Positions 55,035-64,000 of a DNA stretch of 64,000 nucleotides are shown piece after piece. The translations under genes were made by a program, and so were the position numbers. Each line of letters starts with the position of its first letter. Position 1 is the stretch's first letter. The notes under the pieces are model-generated. The model did not search any database, had not been told where the DNA came from, and worked only from the letters and a program-made list of their open reading frames with translations. Source of the DNA: Zizania palustris (lineage: Eukaryota; Streptophyta; Magnoliopsida; Poales; Poaceae); NCBI GenBank assembly GCA_019279435.1, contig JAAALK010000289.1, positions 91,295,023 through 91,359,022 of the forward strand. Direction: 5' to 3'.

Positions 55035-55420
55035 TGGGGTATACATAGTAGTGGCAGTCGCGATGACGTCATTTGCCCGTTACTGCTGTTGACATAGTGG
55101 TGGTGGGCTCTCTGACATCATTTGCCCGCCACTGCTATGGCTAACAGCAGTGGTGGGCATATGAGGTCAGCGCGCCCATTACTGCTATTGACATAGTGGT
55201 GGTGGGCTCTTTGACATCATCTGTCCGCCACTGCTATGGCTAACAGAAGTGGCGGGCAGATGATGTCAGTGTGCCCGCCACTGCTGTTGACACAGTGGTG
55301 GCTGGCACTCTGCCCGCCACTGCTAACTTGGTTAGCAGTGGTGTTAGAGTAGTGGCAGACTGGATGCCCGCCACTACAGGTCGTTTTTGCCCACCGCTAC
55401 TGTGTCGCTTTGTAGTAGTG
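55035..55420. repeat. CACTA-1 right subterminal repeat array and terminal inverted repeat
   Basis: Alternating direct and inverted copies of GTGGCGGGCA/TGCCCGCCACTGCT spaced 30-60 bp (for example near 55070, 55125, 55147, 55230, 55250, 55275, 55310, 55370) end in TTTGTAGTAGTG. Such arrays bind the TNPA-type protein in En/Spm elements. TSD TAA follows. Confidence 0.85.
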
Positions 55421-55423
55421 TAA

Positions 55424-56440
55424 TATGCTCGATCGTGGAGACCGAGTCCTATCCCGAGAATTTGGTGAAGTTGGGGACCTTTTATCGATTTGGCAACGAC
55501 ACCCGATCGAACCACTGTGGGTACGGTCACCGATATACGTAGGTCTGGTCTTTGGGATTGAGTCCAAATTGGTCCCAAATCACCTTAGTAATTTGGTTAA
55601 CCCAATCGTCTTCTTGCTGGTTTGGGTTCGGCGCGAGATATCTATCAATCGTTCGGGGCTGCTGATACTGGTCAAGCCCAAACAACATTGTATCTTTGTT
55701 CTTCATTAGGGTAGGGCGGTAATCCATAGTACGAGGATGATGGTACCCTTGAGGAATGCCATCGGGTGCCCCCTTAGCGGCACCAGATTTGGGAGCATGT
55801 TCCTGGCGATTCTGTATACCAGCAAGGGTACCTCTTTCCTGATCAGCCCTTGTGGTACGACTAAAGGGTAGTATGGTTGCGTACCCCTACCAAAGGGGTA
55901 CGTGTTTTTTGATGGATCCTGTCTACCCGCCCCCTACAACGCGAGAGTAGGTAACGAAGCTATTGCGGTAGTCTCTGAGGCAAACGAAGTGTTCAGCGGA
56001 CTCTGTCTTATCAGCCCTTGTGGTGTTGGCACCAGCCAATTGTGTCGAGGGTTTTGCAGCAGGTGCAGAGGGTTGTTCGAGAAGTACATTGGGCGTTGCA
56101 CAGGCTCTTGGGTAATTGATCCATCAACCATCTTCTTGATCAACCCCAGCAAGGTATTAACCAATACCTTAGAATGATTGATGAGAGTGTGATGCAACAC
56201 GTTGTCAAGGGCTTCCTGAAAAGTAACCCGTGAACTCTCGGCTTGTGGAGGAATCTCATCGGCTGTGGCCGGTCTCGGCAACTGACTACTCTAGACAGGG
56301 CCAGCTCAAGTCATGCCGAAGGCGTCAAGGCACAATTTCTTGTAGTTCTCAACGTGATCTAGTACCTCCGCTCTTTGTTTGTCGGTCAAAGCATCCATGA
56401 TGACTGGGATGATCTTACTATCGTTGATTTCGGCTGCCAG
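55424..56440 (-). pseudogene. gag: Gypsy gag of element D'' (N-terminal half)
   Basis: On minus: MDALTDKQRAEVLDHVENYK, LCLDAFGMT (near 56400-56310), PATADEIPPQAESSRV, then EALDNVLHHTLINHSKVLVN and LLGLIKKMVDGS (56270-56110). Further down are broken frames to SRDRTRSPRSS at the CACTA edge (55424). Stops and shifts are scattered. It is homologous to element D gag at 31303-31553 and 38789 onward. Confidence 0.75.
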
Positions 56441-56485
56441 GGATGAGTGATATGAAAGAGGTCCCACTAGGCATGCGAAAAAGCG

Positions 56486-57607
56486 TGTTGGTGTATTTTT
56501 TGGTCACACGCATGGCCTGGGAGATCTACTTAACTCCAGTGTAGGTCCTATAATCTTAGAAGTTTCTAAGCGTATTAATTAGTTTGACCATGCAACCGAT
56601 GAGGAATCATAAAGAAATATTGTAAGTAGCAACACCGCTTGGCAATCGAGCTGATGACTATGACGAGAATAAAATAGGTAGGCATAAGCGCACCTATCGG
56701 CACTGGGGCCAATGTCCATGCCCATGCTATCGGGCTGAACACTCTATCGGCCAATGAGATAACGTCCTTGTGCAATAGGGCCGATGAATGCTTCCTGGGT
56801 AGAAATAGAACATAGTGTGGAAACAAAGATAACCTATATATCAGCTTGTACTCTGATAGAAACTAAACTTAGCATGCAAAATAATATATTCATATCATCA
56901 AATTAGTGCAACTGCAAGATCGGACCCAACTGAGACAATTGCTAATCACGATAAATCAATAACACTTCAATTTATGAGACATACTTTATTTAGATGAATG
57001 GTACATAGCATGAACATGATACAATAGATCGAGATGTCAGATTTAACCAATGAAGCCTTAAACTTTGACACCTAATTCACATCGATCTAAGAGATCAAAA
57101 CTGATGTAGCCTTAGACCTAGCAAAATATACCAAGATAAACTCGGCGGTCACACCGATCAGGACGATACCTCAAGAGATCGATATGATGCAGCCTCAAAG
57201 AACCAACCTTAATTTATGTGACCGTCAGGATGGCGGGACTCACCTCTTTGTCAAAGATAAAGATGATGTAGCCTGGTTCCAAGTGTCAAGTCCTGCCGGG
57301 ATTAACCTTGGGATCCAAGGGTGGCGATGCGACGAAAGTAGTAGTTTGTAGGGGATGATTGTGGGTAAACATAGCTAATTAAATACATATTTATAGTCTG
57401 GAAACTTTCTGTCCATGTAATCTATCTTGTAACCGATTCTAAATCATCCTTATCTTCTCTCTACTTCATTGGCTCCTGCATGCCCGATCATATTGTAACA
57501 ATATGAATGGTCTTCTTTGACCACCTTTGACCGGACATCTTTTTGACTTTTGTTCACATTGCGGCATTCTTGGTGGGCTAGGGCTCTACTAAATCTTGGC
57601 GTCAATA
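56486..57607 (-). repeat. 5' LTR of D'' (family D)
   Basis: This LTR of 1122 bp reads, on minus, TATTGACGCCAAGATTTAG to ATACACCAACA. It is followed by leader CGCTTTTTCGCATGCC. It matches the family D LTRs at 11215-12276 and 30176-31257. D'' is inserted into RT of the plus-strand Tat element that resumes at 57608. Confidence 0.8.
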
Positions 57608-60399
57608 GATACGCGGAGTGGGTATCCAACATTGTGCCAGTATGGAACAAAAAGTTAGAAGCTTAGAATATGTGTACTTTAGAGATCTAAATAAAGCAAC
57701 CTTGAAAGACGAATACCCAATGCCGATCACGGATTTGCTAGTGGATGCCGCATAGGATCACAAGATTATCAGCTCCATGGATGGGAATGCAGGTTATAAT
57801 AAGATTTTCATGGCTGACGAAGTTGTGCACAAGATGGCCTTCTGGTGCCTAAGCATTATTGTAGTTTATGAGTAGGTGGTGATGACCTTCAGCTTGAAAA
57901 ATGCCGGAGCAACTTACTAGAGGGGCATGAACTATATTTTCCATGACATGATTGGCCTATTGGTGGAAATATATATAGATGACATTGTGGTAAAATCAAG
58001 TAGTACTCATGTCATAGAGAGGGCCAGAAAGTATGGACTAAAAATGAACCCTGAGAAGTGCGCCTTTGGTGTATTGGCGAGGAAGTTTCTAGTCTTTATT
58101 GTGCTTGAAAAAAGGATTGAAATAAGCCAGCGCAGTATTGCAGCAATTAGAAACACTCAACCCCCTGCCAATAAAATCAAGTTGCAGTCACTAATCGAGA
58201 AGATAAATTTTCTCAGAAGATTCATAGCTGACCTCTCGAGAAAATAGAGTCATTCACTCCACTATTAAAGCTGAAGCCTAACCAAGAATTCATATGGGGA
58301 GAAAAGCAGCAAAAGGTGTTTAATGAGATTAAATAATACCTAGCCTCACCTCTAGTGTTGATGCCGCCAGAGAAAGTGATTCCATTCAAGTTATATTTGT
58401 CAACCGATGCTTATGCCTTCGGATCGGTCCTAGTAGAGGAGATTGATAAGAATCAAAGGGTGATTTTCTACCTCAGTAGAAGACTAGTGAACACCGAGAC
58501 TCAATACCCCACAATGGAGAAGCTCTGTTTATGCCTATACTTCTCGTGCACCAAATTAAGACACTACCTGCTATCATCTGAGTGCACAATGATATGTAAG
58601 GCCAATGTCATCAAGTATATGCTATTGGCCCAAGTGTTGGAAGGGCGTATCAAAAAGTGAGTCCTTGCTCTCACCAAATTTGATCTTAGATATGAATCAG
58701 CTAAGGTAGTAAAAGGAAAAGTGATAGCTGATTTCATAGTCCAGCATATAGATGAGGCGGTGACTCATGTTGAGCCAACACCATGGACCTTATTCTTTGA
58801 TGGATTAGTGTGTCGTCATGGATGTGGTATAGGCCTGGGGATTGTTTCCCCTCCAGGGGGCATCATTTGAATTTGCATATACCATCAAACCTTTCTCCAC
58901 CAGTAACTAGGCCGAATACGAAGCAGTATTGAAAGGGTTACAACTATTGGAAGAAGTGGGCGCTGATACGATAAAATTTTTGGGAGATTCTCTACTAGTG
59001 ATGAGGCAGCTGTGAGATGAGTAGGAGTGCAAAGAAGGCATGCTGAAAGAATATCATGATCGCTGTCGAGCCATAATGTCAAGCTTCCGAAGCATAACTC
59101 TTACTCATATCCCAAGGGAGCTGAACTCAGAAGCAAACAACTTGGCCCAGACAACATCAAGATATAAGTCTACGGCTAGGTCAATCGAGGTGGAGACTGT
59201 GGAAATAGAGGCTGATGATTGGAGGTACGATATTCATCATAATTTCAAAAATTCTTCGACATCGGCACAAAGAAAACTTAGATATCAAACAACGAGATAC
59301 GTTATGCTTGGAGAAGACTTGTACCATCCGACGACTGATGGGGTCCTCCTTAAATGCATAAATATTGAAGAAGCCAAGGTGGTGATGTGCAAGGTACTTC
59401 ATGGCATATGCAGAACACACCAGTCGGCCCAAAAAATGAAATGGTTGCTTTGGAGGGCAGGTTACTTTTAGCCGACTATGGTTGAGGGCTGCATAAAATA
59501 TTATAAAGGGTGTGAAGATTGTCAAAGGTTTGGGGCTATTCAGAGGGCACCCACAACGACAATGAACCCAATAATTAAACCCTGGCCCTTTAGAGGGTGG
59601 GGCATTGATATGATTGGCCAAATCTACCCAGCGTCAAGCAAAGGACATAAGTTAATATTAGCAGCCACTGACAACTTCACAAAATGGGTAGAGGCTGTTC
59701 CACTCAAAAGGGTTACTTTTGTCGATGCCATTGAGTTCATCAAAGCACACAATCTTCGTCTCAGAGGAGTTCCAGCAATTTGCAGCTGGTATGAGAATCA
59801 AACTCTTAAATTCATCGCCATATTATGCGCAAACTAATTGTCAAAGTAAAGTATCCAACAAGAGTTTGATCAAGTTGATAAAGTGCTAGATTAGCAAGCA
59901 ACCGAGGCATTGGCATCGGTCACTATCGGAAGCACTCTAGGCTTATCAGATGGCATGACATGGATGTACTCAAGTACCACAATACCAATTAGTCTATGGC
60001 CATGAAGCAGTACTACAGTGGGAAAATAACATCGGCTCGAGAAAGATTACATTACAAGACCCACTCACAGCCGATGATTATTATAATCTAATGATGGACG
60101 ACCTAGATGATATGGCGCAGGTTCAATTGAGAGCCCTCGAGAAGTTTGAAGAAAACAAAGCAAGTATTGCCAGGTTTTATAACAAGAAAATGGTGCCCAA
60201 GTCATTTAAACAAGGAGAACTCGTGTGGAAACTTATCCTACCAATCGGGTCTAAGGACAATCGGTTCTTTAAGTTGTCACCTAATTGGGAAGGACCGTTT
60301 CAAGTACATCAAGTAGTGCTTGGCAATGCCTACCTGCTCGAAGGATTGGATAGAGAAGTGTTTGGTAAAGCCTTGAATGGAATGTACATAAAGAAATAA
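57608..60399 (+). pseudogene. pol: Tat-lineage Ty3/gypsy pol: RT, RNase H, second RNase H, integrase (element G)
   Basis: It starts mid-RT at RYAEWVSNIV, then SMDGNAGYNKIFMADEVVHK, MNYIFHDMIGLLVEIYIDDI (catalytic YIDD near 57970) and KMNPEKCAFGV. RNase H 1 is near 58340-58660 (LYLSTDAYAFGSVLVEE, FYLSRRLVNTETQYPTMEKL). A second, archaeal-type RNase H is near 58780-59170 (WTLFFDGLVCRHGCGIGLGI, AEYEAVLKGLQLLEEVGAD, GDSLLVMRQL, IPRELNSEANNLAQ). Integrase has the zinc domain HGICRTHQSAQK and CEDCQRFG (59400-59537), core GWGIDMIGQ and AATDNFTKWVEAVPL, a degraded second Asp region, and a C-terminal GELVWKLILPIGSKD, LNGMYIKK (60220-60396). The dual RNase H is a Tat-lineage hallmark. Many stops occur. 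Confidence 0.85.
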
Positions 60400-60759
60400 T
60401 TCCCGAGCATTTCGATAAATGCCTAAAGGTCTACACGCAAGACAACCAATATCGATGGTATCGCCTATAGACAGCCGATGTTGAAGCACCGCCCTTAGAT
60501 GCAAAAAGCATAAAATCGATCAGAGCCGGTAAGGAGGCCAGAGCACCTTCCTTCTTGGCAATCTTCATCTAGACCACATCCATCCTCGATGCTAGATTAG
60601 CCTCCTCCACCCGCAGCTAGCCGAGCTCAAGCGACGTGGCCGATGACTCATCCTGAATGTGATCCAAGAGGGTGCCCTCGATCGTTATCACCTCTTTATG
60701 GGTCTTCATCGCCTCCAATAGCGACGTGTGGCTAGCTCGTTGGCCATTTTCTTCACGGC
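60400..60759. other. Spacer between integrase and antisense gene of element G
   Basis: This is non-coding on plus. On minus it may hold the degraded last part of the antisense gene (CCGATG- and GAGG-rich). Nothing further is supported. Confidence 0.4.
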
Positions 60760-63700
60760 TCACTGCACACCCGACCGATGAAACTCTAGGAAGGCAGCAG
60801 GTGTAAGAGCGTCGACATGCTCCAGAGTGAGGGAGCCCATGATATCGTTGAAATGGGCCCTTATCGGACCCGAATCATTGACCAGGACTTCAACCAAATC
60901 CTCCAAGCGACACAACAAGTCAGATAAGGTCTCCTGCACTTCGGGAGACAGTGGAGTGGCAATTAGCGGAACAACACTGATAGCCACATCGACATCAAGG
61001 TATGGGATGACGTCAAATGGAAACTACCGGACGAAGGACTAGAAAAAGAAAAAAGATTAGATAGATAAAAGGAGAAGCATGTCAAGATAAACGCGGAGGC
61101 ACTTACATCAGCTGGCCTATTTGGGACGGCTGACTGCGAGGCATCGATGGCAGAGGAGGTCGTAGCATCACTCTCCCTTATGGCGACCGGGAGGGTACAC
61201 GAGTGCACTTTGTAGGGTTTGTCCTCCTCGAGTGATACCTGGCAGGTGACATCAATATTGGCAGCCGATGCCTCAGAACCAGCTACGGCACCTCCTAGCG
61301 CATCGACCCCAACTTCATCGGCACCAGCGGGCACAACTCTAATGGTGATGCCACCCGGAGCGATGACAACATCGATGGCGGCCAGCACGCTAGGATCAAT
61401 GGTAATAGCTTCCAGTGTGACGACCCGAATGGTGACCCCTGCGGTAACAACCTCAGTGGTTTGGGCCAATCGAGGATCAGTGGGATCATCATACACATGA
61501 TCGAACGCCACATAGAGGGTGTCAACGTTAATAGGAGAATACAGTGGCTGAAAATAAAGGACATGTCTAGCATCATGAATTTGAAGTGACAAATGTCGAT
61601 GACACAAAAGACGACTGTAAACCTAGACAAATGAGGGGACTTCGGCTATTGGTCGAGGAGCATGGGCATCAGGAGCGTTCATGGTGATCGGCGTCGGCTT
61701 CAAAATAAACAAAAGGTAAAGGTATACGCCATGAACGAACATTATAAGAAGTTAAAACTCATCGACGACCGCGGAGTCGAAGACAATGGGCTCATCTAAC
61801 TGGCTCGAGCTCTGGTGGATCAGCATGCAACCAGGTCGATGACTAGCATTTACGCGTCAAGACCCTAGACCATTTCCCACTTACCCAGGTCGTGGGGGTG
61901 GGAGCGCTGATTCCCAATTTCGTTGTGGCCGATACAGATACAGATCCATATCATATCAGCCGACCACTTAAACTCACTGAAGGGGCGTTGAGGTCATCCT
62001 CTTGTAAGAAGCAACGGCAATCAGTCAAAAAGAAGACGATTGAGATAAGTAAAAGGGTAAGTTGAGGTATCCACCTTGAGTCCCGCATCAGCATCATCCG
62101 GGTGAATCACTTGCTGATAAATGAGTGAAGAGCGGTTGAAGATATGCTATTTTAGTTTGCCCCACCATCGGTGGAAGACGGTGGAGGTTGCCCAGAAAGC
62201 TATCCAAGAGGCAAAATCACTGGCAACAATCTCATCTGTCATATGGAGGAGGCGATCCCACCCCACGATATCCCTGTCTTCCTCATGAATTTGGATCTGA
62301 TCAACGAAGAATAGGTGGGCTAGGAGTTGACCAAAGCATAACTGCCTCACAAAGACCAATGCGTGGTAGAACTCATATGAGCCCTTCTGAGGATGATCAC
62401 CGATAAAATTGACAAGCAGGAGACAAGGAAAAAGTGTTGGGGAATAGGGGAGTTACACTAGCCGGAAAATTCAAAATTTCTACCCTAAGCCCAAGACCCA
62501 TGCACGTGCGAGATCATAGATCGTTACCTTCTAGCAAGAGACGCACTAGGTGCAGCGGAAGAAGATGTTGAAGAAGCGCGTCAAGCCTATCCTCAGTCCA
62601 TCCCAGCCATTCCTCGCCAATCCAATCGGTGAAGACGATGTTGTTGTTCATGTGATGAAGTCCACGAGCATTGCTACTGGTGCAACGCCTCCACTGTATC
62701 CACACATACAGGGATGGAGTTCCTCCTACGGCAGCATGCTAGCACCACATGTGAGAGATGGGAAATCCTCAACCTCAACAATTGAGATCAAGAAAGGGAG
62801 GAGAGGAATCTTTGATGGCTAGGTCTAAACTATGGTTAAGCTTGTTCTTCAAGACCTCTTCCTCCTCTCTTTATATAGGGCTGAGAACCTTGGTCGTCCA
62901 CATCTCGAAATCCATAAATCGGTTACAACCAATTTGTGTTGTAAAAGATCATATCTGTTTGCCCACATTGAAACTTTCGATCCTAAATCAGAACATCCGA
63001 CATGGTATTTTGTTTCTCGATTCGGTACGATACCATAACAGATCCAATCTATTTTATCCCACCTCGGAACTTCCAATACACATATCAGAACTTCCGATCA
63101 GTACAATTTTCCAGATTCCAAAATCAAAACTTCTGGCTCATCGGAACTTCCAAAGCAACTTTTGCTCTCTGACTCGAATCTAGAAATTAATCAGAACATC
63201 CAACTCCAAATCGTAATTTCTCATTCATGTCGCGATCCCCACCATCAGACCTTCTGAAGTCAGTTTTGCTCTTTGACTCGTGTCCTAAAAATAATCGGAA
63301 CTTCTGATTCACAGTATTTTCTTGGGCATATCTATAAAAAAGCGTGGTTATAAAGTTACGAGTGGAATATTTGTCCCAGAACACATTGGGCAAGGTTAGC
63401 TGATTAGGGCATTCATACTCCGAGTAGTATTCATAAGGATACTAGATGGCCCGATCAGAGAATCCAAGATAAAAAGTATTAAAGCAGGCGACTAAGAGTG
63501 CAGGAGACAAGGGAAAAGCCGAACGACATGCTGTCTCTTTGCCCAAGTAAGATCATCGGTGAAAGATAGGAGTGTTTGATTCTAGAAAATTGGAGGGAAA
63601 ATGGATTGAAGAAAAAGGAGGGTCACTGATAACATCAGTAGTATAAACATTGAACCAGAGTTGGAGAAACCACCAAGGACCATTAGGATGGCCGACAGGA

Positions 63701-63960
63701 TCTCCAATCGGCCGAGGGGAATTTTCACTTGGGCGGCAACCTATTTGGCTAAGAATTGGAACTGAAAGGTTGGGCTCATGTCCGATACACAAAAGATGAA
63801 CCTTTCCAACCAGAGATTGAGAAAAGCAACGTGCTCACAAATGTCTATGGGGTTGGTTTTCTTGTTGTGTCTTGCAATGTATCGTCACCAGCTATCAGTA
63901 GATTTGGTGCTAAGGCGATGGGTTTGTTAGGAACAAAAATAGAAAGGGTTGGCCGATGAG
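60760..63960 (-). pseudogene. Antisense accessory gene of element G, plant mobile domain-like
   Basis: This lies antisense between integrase and the (unseen) 3' LTR. From its 5' side: EHVAFLNLWLERFIFC (63790-63850), NGPWWFLQLWFNVYTTDV (63630-63690) and YYSEYECPNQLTLPNVFWDK (63370-63440), of a type seen in plant mobile domain (PF10536) proteins. It continues across a solo LTR with NFIGDHPQKGSYEFYHALVF, VGWDRLLHMTDEIVASDFAS and TVFHRWWGKL (62150-62410), a Val/Ala/Thr-rich repeat region (61110-61500), then VPLIATPLSPEVQETLSDLL to a stop at 60760. A 68-bp intron (61039-61106) has GTAAGT donor and TTTTTCTAG acceptor. Several in-frame stops (for example near 61625 and 61025) and shifts mark it as dead. 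Confidence 0.55.
62435..63336 (-). mobile_element. Solo LTR, 0.9 kb, in the antisense gene of element G
   Basis: The left end is TGTTGGGGAATAGGGG and the right end GGGCATATCTATA. The flanks AAAAAG at 62429-62434 and 63337-63342 form a 5- or 6-bp duplication. Joining the flanks keeps the antisense gene frame open. On minus it starts TATAGATATGCCC (TA in place of TG), has TATA box CCCTATATAAAGAG (62866-62879) and ends CCCCAACA. Repeated TCGGAACTTCC-type motifs fill 62995-63310. The family is unassigned, probably Ty1/copia by its style. Confidence 0.65.
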
Positions 63961-64000
63961 TCGATGTCAAGACAAGTTAAAAAGAAAACATCGAGCAAGG

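Larger units (their letters stand above)
43223..55420 (+). mobile_element. CACTA (En/Spm) DNA transposon, CACTA-1
   Basis: The terminal inverted repeats are CACTACTACAAATCGC (left, at 43223 and again at 43586) and, reversed, CACTACTACAAAGCGAC (right end 55420). The TSD is TAA (43220-43222, also 43583-43585; right 55421-55423). The interior has a TNPD transposase (43769-46576), promoter-like modules, a Transposase_24/Ulp1-type gene (51134-54705) and subterminal repeats of the GCCCGCCACTGCT type at both ends and internally. The true transposon is probably 43586-55420; 43223-43585 is a rearranged duplication of its left end plus host gag. Confidence 0.93.

Noticed and set aside
62416..63518. 19-bp near-identical direct repeat (GCAGGAGACAAGG then AAAAG) at 62416-62434 and 63500-63518 as a long target duplication of a LINE-like insert
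   Set aside because: The insert has no poly-A tail; the AAAAAG flanks at 62429 and 63337 fit an LTR with TG start and also keep the host antisense frame open. The 19-bp match may be an older internal repeat.

Overview
This window is nuclear DNA of a flowering plant, most likely a grass. It is almost entirely nested transposable elements. The families point there: Sirevirus-type Ty1/copia elements, Tat-lineage Ty3/gypsy elements with a second RNase H and antisense extra genes, a long chromovirus-type LTR, and CACTA DNA transposons with TNPD (DUF4216/DUF4218) and Ulp1-like genes. I see no convincing single-copy host gene, rRNA, tRNA or CRISPR array. The species cannot be named from this sequence alone.

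Layout, left side. Positions 1-12276 hold a stack of successive insertions, youngest first: a minus-strand Sirevirus (1-6749) with an open pol frame and a 15-bp minisatellite in its LTR; the 3' end of a plus-strand Tat-type gypsy element with an antisense gene (6750-9076); a Sirevirus LTR fragment (9077-10341); and an internally deleted minus-strand gypsy element (10342-12276). All lie inside a CACTA element (CACTA-2), whose pieces appear at 12277-13168, 16217-16715 and 27634-about 28700. CACTA-2 is also split by a 3.05-kb solo LTR (13169-16216) and by a complete-ended but broken Sirevirus (16716-27633, 5-bp target duplication ATGGC). That Sirevirus in turn carries a solo LTR (23055-24324).

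Middle. Positions 28700-30175 are a minus-strand gypsy protease remnant. It is followed by a plus-strand gypsy element of the 1.1-kb-LTR family (30176-31553, resuming at 38789). Its gag is split by a third Sirevirus (31554-38788), which contains a chimeric Tat block (33792-37698) whose two LTRs are unrelated in sequence. That chimera carries a second copy of the antisense gene, with its own TATA-like box, a matching short intron and a nuclear-localisation-like basic stretch.

Right side. A minus-strand gypsy gag (about 42591-56440, LTR 56486-57607) is split by a roughly 12-kb CACTA transposon (CACTA-1, 43223/43586-55420, TIR CACTACTACAAA, TSD TAA). CACTA-1 has a decayed TNPD transposase and a second, Transposase_24-like gene fused to a Ulp1-type cysteine protease domain. 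From 57608 a plus-strand Tat pol (RT, RNase H, archaeal-type RNase H, integrase) is followed by an antisense plant-mobile-domain-like gene, itself interrupted by a solo LTR (62435-63336).

No cellular pathway is encoded. The biology is the layering of elements, solo-LTR formation, illegitimate deletions, and accessory antisense or protease genes carried by the elements. Most coding regions are broken; the main exceptions are gag and pol of the first Sirevirus.
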